The notes under the pieces are model-generated. The model did not search any database, was not told where the DNA came from, and worked only from the letters and a program-made list of their open reading frames with translations. This document shows positions 24,395-30,110 of a stretch of 34,077 bases of DNA, one piece after another. The translations under genes and the position numbers were made by a program. Within the stretch, counting starts at the first letter, position 1. Each line of letters begins with the position of its first letter. The DNA lies in the IMG/VR virus record IMGVR_UViG_3300034061_000055, positions 1 through 34,077 of that record. One strand, written 5' to 3'. The stretch is from a virus.

Positions 24395-24606
24395 GCTTGT
24401 CCCCTTGCTCGGATGGCTTGATCTACTCGATTCGAGAGGCCACGATCAGCGCCAAGTAGTGCAATCCCTGCCCAATAAGCACACGCCTCACGCTCATTCT
24501 GTGCTACAAGAAAAGCAAAGCGTTCAAACATTAATTTGCATTTATCAATTTCTTCATCAACAAAACCAACCTCTTTTGCTATCTTAATAATTTCATCATT
24601 CGTCAT
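24391..24606 (-). CDS. Small early protein
   Basis: The 71-residue protein starts MTNDEIIKIAKEVGFVDEEI at 24606, where the ATG overlaps the stop of the 49-residue gene (ATGA). An in-frame ATG at 24642 would place 12 extra residues in that gene and is less likely. The C-terminal NEREACAYWAGIAL (37-50) pattern recurs in phage early proteins. All helical; function unknown. Confidence 0.75.
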   Translation of the reverse strand: MTNDEIIKIAKEVGFVDEEIDKCKLMFERFAFLVAQNEREACAYWAGIALLGADRGLSNRVDQAIRARGQA

Positions 24607-24752
24607 GTCTTCACCTGTAAAGATATAGGTATATAGATGCAAGCCTTGTCTTTGCTGTTAATGACATGAACTGTCGTTTTATGCTCAGACAATGGCCTTT
24701 TGCAGTTTGCACACTTTGCATCTGGATGCGCTGGTTTGCAGCCTAAAAGCAT
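24603..24752 (-). CDS. 49-residue zinc-knuckle-like protein
   Basis: MLLGCKPAHPDAKCANCKRP (residues 1-20) carries Cys5, His9, Cys14 and Cys17, a possible zinc knuckle. The start forms TAATG with the previous stop and its TGA forms ATGA with the next start. This fills the gap between two coupled genes exactly, which supports it strongly despite its size. Function unknown; it may be a nucleic-acid-binding early protein. Confidence 0.65.
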   Translation of the reverse strand: MLLGCKPAHPDAKCANCKRPLSEHKTTVHVINSKDKACIYIPISLQVKT

Positions 24753-25009
24753 TAGACGCACCTCATGTCATAGTCAACAGTTTTGGCATGATCTGCCTCA
24801 TCTAAAAGGTGCTTAGAAAGACGCATAGAGCCTTCGATCTCTAAATCACGATACTGTTCAGCAGTAAAGATACCCATCAGCGAAATCTTTTCGTAGATCA
24901 CATCTGAAATATTCTCGTTATAAATACCTTCTTCGTCTTGCTCGTACTCCATGACCACAGTAACGATTACAGAGCCTTCACCAACAGTTGTGTCAAATTT
25001 GTATTGCAT
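24752..25009 (-). CDS. Small acidic early protein
   Basis: The 85-residue protein is read from MQYKFDTTVGEGS at 25009, behind AAGGATAAAGA. A longer open frame back to 25153 exists but would overlap the whole preceding gene. A beta-rich first half (SVIVTVVMEYEQDEEG, 13-28) is followed by helices and the final KTVDYDMRCV. The function is unknown. Its ribosome site overlaps the stop codon of the preceding gene. Confidence 0.7.
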   Translation of the reverse strand: MQYKFDTTVGEGSVIVTVVMEYEQDEEGIYNENISDVIYEKISLMGIFTAEQYRDLEIEGSMRLSKHLLDEADHAKTVDYDMRCV

Positions 25010-25019
25010 TTCTTTATCC

Positions 25020-25175
25020 TTAATAGTAGCAAGCAGTTTCACTAGCATCCATCTTGTCTTGATAGTGCATCCAACCATCAATCCAGTCTTTTGATTTTGT
25101 TTTATCGCAAGACTCACACAATGCTGCAGCATCAAAACCTTTGCGAAACTCAATACAAGTAAAGTATTTGCTCAT
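25020..25175 (-). CDS. Small early protein, first gene of second early operon
   Basis: The 51-residue protein is read from MSKYFTCIEFRKGFDAAALC at 25175 behind AAGGATAAAGAAA. Cys at about 21 and 24 (CESC) and the pattern DWIDGWMHYQDKMD follow. It is the first gene after the repeated promoter module, with a leader of about 40 bases. Function unknown; it is likely expressed very early. Confidence 0.65.
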   Translation of the reverse strand: MSKYFTCIEFRKGFDAAALCESCDKTKSKDWIDGWMHYQDKMDASETACYY

Positions 25176-25222
25176 TTTCTTTATCCTTAAAAGTACCCTT
25201 GCGAACTGCTTAGGCTGACGTA

Positions 25223-25279
25223 AGTATAGCAAACTAAACAAACCTGTGCAGTTTATTTACTAGGTACTTTCCCTACTCT
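25223..25279 (-). promoter_or_regulatory. Leftward early promoter, second copy of the control module
   Basis: Minus-strand TGC-TATACT extended -10 (hexamer 25223-25228) has TGCACA (25245-25250) 16 bases upstream. It shares TAGGGAAA, TAGTAAATAA, the 17-base GTTTAGTTTGCTATACT and ACGTCAGCC with the rightward promoter near 29,043, in the same order and near-equal spacing. It should start the 25,175-23,353 operon and be controlled by the same factor. Confidence 0.75.
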
Positions 25280-25605
25280 GTAGTTTTTACGCCAAGACGC
25301 TCACTTGCTTGCTCTGATCTCCAAATATCTGCCTTCATCTGGGCAGCAGTCAGCATCCACTTTAAAGTTTCTTCTTTCTCGATAGCCGCCATTAGCCCTT
25401 TAAGCAAATCAGCATATTCGTAGTGGGCATAGGCTTCTCTCTCTTGGGCTACAGCAGAGTCAATCCCTCTAGCCATAGCATCCTTCATCAGCAAGGCTTT
25501 CTTTGTTTTACGAAACTCCTCAAGGTAGATTCTTTGTGCTTTAGCCTCTGCATATTTGCATGAATTTTCAATGATGAACTCAATGGCTTTGTAAGGTGCT
25601 TTCAC
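25273..25605 (-). CDS. Helical early phage protein
   Basis: A 110-residue, almost fully helical, Lys/Glu-rich protein. KAIEFIIENSCKYAEAKAQR (6-25) and RIYLEEFRKTKKALLMKDAM (25-44) are followed by AVAQEREAYAHYEYADLLKG. This is a frequent phage early protein type of unknown function, possibly a small oligomer. It overlaps the nuclease gene by 4 bases and is the last gene before the second early promoter; the promoter module lies just beyond its stop. Confidence 0.75.
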   Translation of the reverse strand: MKAPYKAIEFIIENSCKYAEAKAQRIYLEEFRKTKKALLMKDAMARGIDSAVAQEREAYAHYEYADLLKGLMAAIEKEETLKWMLTAAQMKADIWRSEQASERLGVKTTE

Positions 25606-25868
25606 TTGACTACTCCGATCATCCTAAGAGCAGCTTCTGGGTTATCTATTCTTGCCAAGGTACTTCCAGACCAATTCTCAAAAAAGTCGGCTTGTAGCTT
25701 GGTTAAACGCTTTCTAGAGTCTGTTTTTATCTCCACCAAAAAAGTGTGGTTTTTGTACCCAACCAAAAGATCAACAGGTAAACCAATAATCCAAACGTAT
25801 GCGCCAGCACCTCGCAAGGCTGAGACTATCTGTTCTTGGTTAGCATCTACCCTAGCTGCGTATCTCAT
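25602..25868 (-). CDS. VRR-NUC / PD-(D/E)XK small nuclease
   Basis: The 88-residue protein has a compact restriction-like fold signature: GLPVDLLVGY (29-38, Asp33), FLVEIKTD (43-50, Glu46 and Lys48) and LTKLQADFFENW (55-66, Gln59). This D...ExK...Q arrangement matches VRR-NUC-like stand-alone phage nucleases, which may resolve branched DNA in replication or recombination. It overlaps both neighbours by 4 bases. Confidence 0.85.
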   Translation of the reverse strand: MRYAARVDANQEQIVSALRGAGAYVWIIGLPVDLLVGYKNHTFLVEIKTDSRKRLTKLQADFFENWSGSTLARIDNPEAALRMIGVVK

Positions 25869-26074
25869 TCGAGTGTCCCATCCTTAATTCTGTTCATATA
25901 AATTCTTATTCGATCTCTAGCACCAGAGCCATAGATTCGTTCTGCTCTCTCTAGCCGACCACGCACAAAGTCTCTATCTTTGTTTGTCTCCCAAGTGCGA
26001 TAAAGTTCCCGAGCTTCTGCAATTTCGAGGATTACCCTATCGTTTGGACTTTCTAGGTTTCTTCTGGAATACAT
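25865..26074 (-). CDS. Small Arg-rich early protein
   Basis: The 69-residue protein is helical, with many Arg/Glu pairs (EIAEARELYRTWETNKDRDF, about 17-36, and RGRLERAERIYGSGARDRI). It is probably nucleic-acid or protein binding. Its start lies within the end of the 40-residue gene and its stop overlaps the nuclease start. No family is recognised. Confidence 0.7.
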   Translation of the reverse strand: MYSRRNLESPNDRVILEIAEARELYRTWETNKDRDFVRGRLERAERIYGSGARDRIRIYMNRIKDGTLE

Positions 26075-26175
26075 AAGTCACCAGTTAATTCCAATGCTTT
26101 GTTTATCAGGTGTAGAGGATATGGGATACCTTCACGCACCTTGTCTAGTAGTTTCATTGCGTCAAAGTAATTCAA
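26053..26175 (-). CDS. 40-residue early protein with TTG start
   Basis: Read from TTG at 26175, which overlaps the methyltransferase stop as TTGA. The product begins MNYFDAMKLLDKVREGIPYP and ends ELTGDLCIPEET. An ATG six codons later (26157) is an alternative start. The phrase ...LINKALELTGDL is familiar from small phage early proteins. Function unknown. It overlaps the 69-residue gene by 22 bases. Confidence 0.6.
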   Translation of the reverse strand: MNYFDAMKLLDKVREGIPYPLHLINKALELTGDLCIPEET

Positions 26176-26840
26176 AACATTGACTCCTGAACTTGTTTAA
26201 CAGGCTCATGCTCAAACAATTGTGCTTGTGAAATAGCTTGCTCTATGCGCTTACAAGCAATGTCAAAATACTTTGGCTCTCTTTCAATGCCAATAAATTT
26301 TTTACCCATTTGCATTGCAGCAACACCAGTAGTTCCGCTTCCCATGAATGGGTCAAGAATAGTTTTTGGAGATGGTTTACATTGCTCAATACACCATTTC
26401 ATAACAGCTATTGGTTTTTGTGTTGGATGTTCTTTCACATCTTTTAACGCCATTGCTCTTGAATAATTTATTCTTCTTGCGGCTTTGTGTTGATTTGTCC
26501 AAGCTAACTCAAAATCTGCTAATGAAAATCCATCTTGACATTTATCCCAAGAAAGCCAACCCATTGATGGAGGCAACCAGTCTGTAAAGTAGTTTCCACC
26601 CCAAACAATGACGATTTTTCCTTTTTCTAGAAATAAATCAAATGTTTGTTTTTCTGGTCTAACTTTATCCCAATGCAATTTTTCAAAGTTATTCCAACCT
26701 GCCATTCCACGACCACCTGCACTTTCAGCATTTATTCCATAAGGAGGGTCAGTAATGACAGCATCAACTTTGTCAATCAATGGCAAAACTTCTAAGCAAT
26801 CACCTAAATAAAGCGTTGCGTTACCAATTTCAACTTTCAT
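26172..26840 (-). CDS. DNA N6-adenine / N4-cytosine methyltransferase (beta order)
   Basis: The 222-residue protein has the catalytic DPPY (31-34) near the N-terminus, HPTQKP (138-143) and the AdoMet-binding DPFMGSGT (163-170) near the C-terminus. The catalytic motif before the AdoMet motif is the beta-class arrangement. It transfers a methyl group to exocyclic amino groups, perhaps guarding phage DNA against host restriction. No cognate nuclease lies beside it. It follows dcm, which overlaps its start by 11 bases, and it directly abuts the stop of the second frame inside dcm. Confidence 0.9.
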   Translation of the reverse strand: MKVEIGNATLYLGDCLEVLPLIDKVDAVITDPPYGINAESAGGRGMAGWNNFEKLHWDKVRPEKQTFDLFLEKGKIVIVWGGNYFTDWLPPSMGWLSWDKCQDGFSLADFELAWTNQHKAARRINYSRAMALKDVKEHPTQKPIAVMKWCIEQCKPSPKTILDPFMGSGTTGVAAMQMGKKFIGIEREPKYFDIACKRIEQAISQAQLFEHEPVKQVQESMF

Positions 26841-27561
26841 TTAAGATTCTCCAGGCACTTGCAACCACTCTTGGAACTTGTGCGTTTCCAATGGCTTTAA
26901 TTCTGTCCACTTGTCCGGGAAGTCCATTATAAGTTCGGCATAATCCGGGTGAAAATATTGAGCGCAATCCGGACTCATTCTTACCCACTCCGTTGTAAAA
27001 CTTCCCTTGTATTCTTGGCTTCCATAAAATCTTTTTTTCGCTGCTCCTCTCCACATACTTGTTACTGGAGTTGGTAGCCAACACCCAAATTCGTTCTCTC
27101 CTATGAGGTAATCCAATCGAGTCTGCTCCCAACACTCCCCATTTCGCATCAAACCCCATTTTGGCCAAGTCTCCGAGAACTCGGTCAAGTCCCCTACTAG
27201 TGAGTATTGGTGAGTTTTCCACGAACACGAATCTAGGTTGAACTTCGCAAATGATCCTCGCCATTTCTCTCCACATTCCAGAGGCTTCTCCATCAATTCC
27301 TGCCCCTTTTCCTGCGGAACTAATGTCTGTACATGGAAATCCTCCAGATACAACATCAACAATTTCTCGCCAAGGTTTTCCGTCAAAGGTTTGTACGTCA
27401 TCCCAAATTGGGAAAGGCGGGAGAAGTCCGTCATTTTGTCGGGCGCACAGTACGCTTGCTGGGTAGGCTTCCCATTCGACTGCACAAACTGTTCTCCAAC
27501 CAAGGAGGTGTCCACCAAGGATGCCTCCACCAGCGCCTGCGAAAAGAGCCAACTCATTCAT
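26830..27561 (-). CDS. dcm: DNA C5-cytosine methyltransferase
   Basis: The 243-residue protein shows the C5 series in order: LFAGAGGG (6-13), GGFPCTDIS (73-81, catalytic Cys77), VEN (114-116), LPHRRERIWVLA (151-162) and IGNAQVP (224-230). It is short for the family, with a small target-recognition region between about 165 and 215. It overlaps the replication gene as ATGA and the downstream methyltransferase by 11 bases. The gene carries a second, nearly full-length +1 open frame. Confidence 0.95.
   Translation of the reverse strand: MNELALFAGAGGGILGGHLLGWRTVCAVEWEAYPASVLCARQNDGLLPPFPIWDDVQTFDGKPWREIVDVVSGGFPCTDISSAGKGAGIDGEASGMWREMARIICEVQPRFVFVENSPILTSRGLDRVLGDLAKMGFDAKWGVLGADSIGLPHRRERIWVLATNSSNKYVERSSEKKILWKPRIQGKFYNGVGKNESGLRSIFSPGLCRTYNGLPGQVDRIKAIGNAQVPRVVASAWRILNES
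26841..27557 (-). CDS. Second reading frame inside dcm, candidate overprinted gene
   Basis: A 238-codon open frame, same strand, starting 4 bases after the dcm ATG and ending one base before the ATG of the next methyltransferase (TAAATG). The predicted protein is Trp- and Cys-rich: LDSCSWKTHQYSLVGDL (108-124 region), FSETWPKWGLMRNGECWE, GCWLPTPVTSMWRG and IMDFPDKWTELKPLETHKF. Separately encoded phage proteins with SCSWKT..SETWP..G-MRxGECW, LPTP and FPxxWTxLKPLET motifs appear familiar to me as an unannotated family adjacent to, or fused with, C5 methyltransferases. That memory is not a database result. Expression is unproven. Confidence 0.5.
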   Translation of the reverse strand: MSWLFSQALVEASLVDTSLVGEQFVQSNGKPTQQAYCAPDKMTDFSRLSQFGMTYKPLTENLGEKLLMLYLEDFHVQTLVPQEKGQELMEKPLECGEKWRGSFAKFNLDSCSWKTHQYSLVGDLTEFSETWPKWGLMRNGECWEQTRLDYLIGENEFGCWLPTPVTSMWRGAAKKRFYGSQEYKGSFTTEWVRMSPDCAQYFHPDYAELIMDFPDKWTELKPLETHKFQEWLQVPGES

Positions 27562-28307
27562 ACACCGCCTTTCATTTGTTTAGCAAATTGACGAATGTAG
27601 TCAGGCATAGGTGCAGCCTTCTTTTCGTCAGCTTTAATCTTTTCTAACGCAGGGTCAGGCTCATTCTTTGATGGAACTGTGAGCCTAACAATGTCAGCAG
27701 GATTTTGTTTTGGTGCATGAGTACTTCTCACCCAATTACGCCATGTAGCAAACCAATCTAGCTTCACACCTTTTTGACCAGCTTGGGATATCCAGTAATC
27801 CTTGAATTGGTCAAATGTTTTGGCAGGGTTAAGTTCTGGTCTTTGCTCAACACAAAAGTCTTCCCATTCTTTTGTTAAACAAGAATCAGAAGCGAGGCGT
27901 TTGCCGAGTGTCTTCTTCTCTTGGTTATTGGTTATTGGTTTATGGTTATTGGTTGCTATTGGGGTAGCATTAGGGGGGCTATTAGCCTCCTCATTAGGGG
28001 GTGTTCCCCACCTCTTAGCCGCCCCACGTTTTCCAGCCGCAGAGAACTCTTTGTATTGCTTAATCTCTTTATCAGCCCTTGGATTAACAAAACCTTCTGG
28101 TGTTGAAATAAAGAACTCATTGAGGACAGTCATTACATCTTCCTCATGGTCACGCATACCAATCTGACGAGCAATATCTCTATGCTTTATTGGTTGCTCA
28201 TGCAAGAAATAGAAATCAAGCAAACGTCTGTAAGCCAAGTCCTCGTAATGAGAAAGATGGTGCGTGTGACTCTTGTAGTCACCTATGTGAAACTGATAGT
28301 AGTGCAT
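27558..28307 (-). CDS. DUF1376-type replication protein
   Basis: The 249-residue protein begins with the DUF1376 pattern MHYYQFHIGDYKSHTHHLS and YEDLAYRRLLDFYFLHEQP (about 21-39), a winged-helix of phage initiators. A Gly/Lys-rich linker (KRGAAKRWGTPP) and a disordered Asn/Pro region (110-135) follow, then a DnaT-like C-terminal domain (FDQFKDYWISQAGQKGVKLD, WRNWVRS). It probably loads host helicase at the phage origin, which may lie in its own linker DNA. It precedes dcm in the leftward early operon. Confidence 0.8.
   Translation of the reverse strand: MHYYQFHIGDYKSHTHHLSHYEDLAYRRLLDFYFLHEQPIKHRDIARQIGMRDHEEDVMTVLNEFFISTPEGFVNPRADKEIKQYKEFSAAGKRGAAKRWGTPPNEEANSPPNATPIATNNHKPITNNQEKKTLGKRLASDSCLTKEWEDFCVEQRPELNPAKTFDQFKDYWISQAGQKGVKLDWFATWRNWVRSTHAPKQNPADIVRLTVPSKNEPDPALEKIKADEKKAAPMPDYIRQFAKQMKGGV
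27921..28001. repeat. Iteron-like repeats in the replication gene, candidate origin
   Basis: Plus strand TTGGTTATTG (27921-27930) is followed by GTTATTGG, GGTTATTGG and GGTTGCTATTGG, giving at least four close copies by 27962. CATTAGGGGG occurs twice (27968-27977, 27992-28001). They encode the disordered linker of the initiator. Lambda and related phages place origins in this position of the initiator gene. Confidence 0.5.
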
Positions 28308-28351
28308 TTCTGCATCCTCGCAAACCCTCCAAAAAGAAACAATCGGCAGGC

Positions 28352-28389
28352 GGGAGGTTCGCTTTTCGGTTGGGTAGCAACTCCCAACC
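28352..28389 (-). other. Competing hairpins upstream of the replication gene
   Basis: GGTTGGG (28368-28374) pairs perfectly with CCCAACC (28383-28389). GGGAGGTT (28352-28359) can instead pair with AACTCCC (28379-28385) with one bulge. The two share bases, so they exclude each other. The region lies in the leader of the replication gene. No T-run follows, so it is not a plain terminator. A switch or attenuator role is speculation. Confidence 0.35.
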
Positions 28390-28408
28390 TAGCCGTGTTT
28401 CAAACAAT

Positions 28409-28441
28409 TGTAAACTTAAAAAAGCCTACTGTAAACTTAAA
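28409..28441. repeat. Two direct repeats of TGTAAACTTAAA, 21 bp apart
   Basis: TGTAAACTTAAA occurs at 28409-28420 and 28430-28441, two helical turns apart, on the same face of DNA. They straddle the stop of the upstream HTH gene. Spacing suggests protein-binding sites, perhaps of the HTH protein controlling the replication gene. Confidence 0.5.
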
Positions 28442-28799
28442 TAAATTGATTGTTGGTAATTTCTTTTTTGACTGGTCTGCCAAGCAATCGTTTAGCTTGT
28501 GCGTTCATCACAGCGTACTCAGCTTTACTAAAGATACCCTTGGCATTGCGAATGTCAAAAGGGTTCAGTAAGCAGCGAGTTTCGTCTTTTGGCCTGTTTT
28601 CAATCAAGTGGTCAGCAAGGGTGTACTTAGCCACTCTGTAGCGACCAACCAGAACCTCCTCTGTGGTTAGATCACCTTTGTAGCGTAGTTTCTTAGCTGT
28701 GGACAGCACAGAGGATTTGTGCATCCCTGTTAAGTCACAAACTTCTTGTGAAGTAAGTGGGCCATTCTGGAGGGCTTTAATTATTGCTTCTTGTGTCAT
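28437..28799 (-). CDS. Helix-turn-helix regulator
   Basis: The 120-residue protein has an N-terminal MTQEAIIKALQNGPLTSQEV (1-20) followed by CDLTGMHKSSVLSTAKKLRY (21-40), a winged-helix/HTH of the kind seen in phage regulators. The C-terminus (KGIFSKAEYAVMNAQAKRLL, then a basic GRPVKKEI) may mediate oligomer contacts. It follows the Cro-like gene through an ATGA overlap. Paired operators downstream may be its targets. It could regulate the lytic switch. Confidence 0.7.
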   Translation of the reverse strand: MTQEAIIKALQNGPLTSQEVCDLTGMHKSSVLSTAKKLRYKGDLTTEEVLVGRYRVAKYTLADHLIENRPKDETRCLLNPFDIRNAKGIFSKAEYAVMNAQAKRLLGRPVKKEITNNQFI

Positions 28800-28948
28800 T
28801 TAAACCATTCTGGTCTGAGTTCTTTGAGTTGATAGATTCGTAACAAGGGGATTGTCTTCCAATGCCAGACAGCCGCCCGTTTGATTCCAAGGATACGAGC
28901 AAGCTCACTCTGTGAGCCAGCAAGTTTGATTGCAGTTTGTTTGTCCAT
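28796..28948 (-). CDS. Cro-like / YdaS-type small repressor
   Basis: The 50-residue protein MDKQTAIKLAGSQSELARIL is followed by GIKRAAVWHWKTIPLL. This is a compact HTH (about 11-31) of the Cro/YdaS kind, with the recognition helix around IKRAAVWHW and a C-terminal beta-like tail (RPEWFK). It is the first leftward gene at the divergent control region. Its promoter predicts a start on the first base of ATG. Its stop overlaps the next start (ATGA). It probably represses one or both early promoters. Confidence 0.85.
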   Translation of the reverse strand: MDKQTAIKLAGSQSELARILGIKRAAVWHWKTIPLLRIYQLKELRPEWFK

Positions 28949-28954
28949 CCCTTG

Positions 28955-28983
28955 AGTATAGCAAGGTAAACAGTTTGTTGAAA
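28955..28983 (-). promoter_or_regulatory. Leftward promoter of the Cro-like gene, predicted leaderless
   Basis: Minus-strand TGC-TATACT (hexamer 28955-28960) is an extended -10 shared with the other two early promoters. The -35 region is weak. Six bases, CAAGGG, separate the hexamer from ATG, so transcription should begin at or beside the start codon. An AAACAGTTT near-palindrome lies in the spacer (28968-28976). Confidence 0.65.
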
Positions 28984-28994
28984 GAAAGATACAC

Positions 28995-29056
28995 TAGGGA
29001 AAATACTTAGTAAATAATTGTTGATCTGTGTGTTTAGTTTGCTATACTGACGTCAG
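28995..29056 (+). promoter_or_regulatory. Rightward early promoter and operator module
   Basis: TTGATC (29021-29026), 16-base spacer and extended TGC-TATACT (29043-29048) form a good sigma-70 promoter. The perfect palindrome CTGACGTCAG (29047-29056) covers the start site and is a likely operator. TAGGGAAA and TAGTAAATAA lie upstream (28995-29017) as in the module at 25.2 kb. Transcription begins about 29055, leaving a 43-base leader with AAGGA before the first gene. Confidence 0.75.
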
Positions 29057-29097
29057 CCCACAACAAATCGTAAATGGGTCTTTTTAAGGAAATCAAG

Positions 29098-29187
29098 ATG
29101 AACTTCGAGAAAATCATGGATTACGTTACAGCAATATCAATCGGTGTTGGCATGGCAGTTTTATTGGTTGCATGGTGGTCAACATGA
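29098..29187 (+). CDS. 29-residue membrane protein, first rightward early gene
   Basis: MNFEKIMDYVTAISIGVGMA, then VLLVAWWST. One hydrophobic transmembrane helix (about 10-27) with a short charged N-terminus. AAGGA precedes ATG at good spacing and its stop overlaps the next ATG (ATGA). A small inner-membrane host-takeover peptide is plausible, but function is unknown. Confidence 0.65.
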   Translation: MNFEKIMDYVTAISIGVGMAVLLVAWWST

Positions 29188-29339
29188 ACACAAGATTCTT
29201 AGTCCACGTTCGTAAGATATTTGCCAGCTACGATGCCCCTCCAGAGGTTATTAGAGGCTACCAAAAGCAATGGGTAAGGTCAGTTAGGCACTTAGGTGAT
29301 AAATGGCTTGTAGCGAAGCAAATCCAGAGAATCCAATGA
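29184..29339 (+). CDS. 51-residue basic early protein
   Basis: MNTRFLVHVRKIFASYDAPP is followed by KQWVRSVRHLGDKWLVAKQI. A basic, helical, Trp-containing pattern I associate with small early phage proteins (RxWVRSVRxLGDKWLLA). Start and stop overlap neighbouring genes as ATGA on both sides. Probably DNA- or host-protein-binding; unknown function. Confidence 0.7.
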   Translation: MNTRFLVHVRKIFASYDAPPEVIRGYQKQWVRSVRHLGDKWLVAKQIQRIQ

Positions 29340-29506
29340 CAAGAGAAGACGCAATCAAGGATTTAACAGGGCCACTTTACTGCTGCTACTGTACTGAACC
29401 TAAGACCTACGGCTCATGCTGTGGAGAAAACCACTTTGTAGAGTTTGGCGATCTCTATGAAGAAGATAAAGAAGCAATGATTGAAGAATATTTAAAGGAA
29501 GAATGA
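29336..29506 (+). CDS. 56-residue Cys-rich acidic early protein
   Basis: Read from MTREDAIKDLTGPLYCCYCT at 29336, where ATG overlaps the previous TGA; a longer frame from 29303 exists and is unlikely. Cys pairs (CCYC, 16-19, and SCCGENHF about 27-34) could bind zinc. The C-terminus is strongly acidic. It lies 1 base before the ERF gene. Function unknown. Confidence 0.7.
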   Translation: MTREDAIKDLTGPLYCCYCTEPKTYGSCCGENHFVEFGDLYEEDKEAMIEEYLKEE

Positions 29507-29507
29507 A

Positions 29508-30110
29508 ATGGTACATAAGAAGTTAATGCAAGCACGAATCATGTTGCAAAACGCACCTCTCAAGAAGTCAGGCCACAATAAGTTTGCTGGCTATTCATAC
29601 TTTGAACTCGGTGACTTTATCCCCACGATCAATGCAATCTTTAACGAGGTTGGTTTGTGTGGTGTAGTCTCCTATGATTCAGAGATTGCAAGCCTGACGA
29701 TCACAGACACAGACGATGGTACAAACATCATCATCACTTCACCAATGGCTGATGCTAACCTCAAAGGCTGCCATCCTATCCAGAACCTTGGCGCAGTAGA
29801 AACCTACACCAGACGCTATCTCTGGGTGACAGCAATGGAGATCGTTGAGCATGACGCTCTGGATTCCTCTGCACCTATCAAAGAAGTAATCATTACACCT
29901 ACTCAGGGTGCAATGGAAAGCCTTCCAGAAGATGAACAGAATTATCTAAGAGAGTTAGCAATGGATTTAATTGCTCTCTGTGATAAAGAAGAACCTAAGA
30001 CAGCTTGGGTAAAGTTGGAATCAGAGAACCTAGATGCTGAACAAAAAGTAGCATTGTGGACTCTGCTTCCTAGCAAAGTAAGATCAGCAATTAAGAAAGC
30101 GAAAGAGTAA
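29508..30110 (+). CDS. erf: ERF-family single-strand annealing protein
   Basis: This 200-residue protein carries the ERF superfamily signature: LMQARIMLQNAPLKKSGHNK (4-23), FAGYSYFELGDFIPTINAIF (24-43), then GCHPIQNLGAVETYTRRYLW (about 84-103), as in the ERF fold. The C-terminal ~80 residues are variable and acidic. Such recombinases anneal complementary single strands in phage recombination. Its stop overlaps the SSB-like gene start (TAATG), suggesting a linked recombination pair. Confidence 0.9.
   Translation: MVHKKLMQARIMLQNAPLKKSGHNKFAGYSYFELGDFIPTINAIFNEVGLCGVVSYDSEIASLTITDTDDGTNIIITSPMADANLKGCHPIQNLGAVETYTRRYLWVTAMEIVEHDALDSSAPIKEVIITPTQGAMESLPEDEQNYLRELAMDLIALCDKEEPKTAWVKLESENLDAEQKVALWTLLPSKVRSAIKKAKE

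Noticed and set aside
28368-28389. Intrinsic terminator
   Set aside because: A good 7-bp stem is present but no T-run follows on either strand; kept only as a leader structure.
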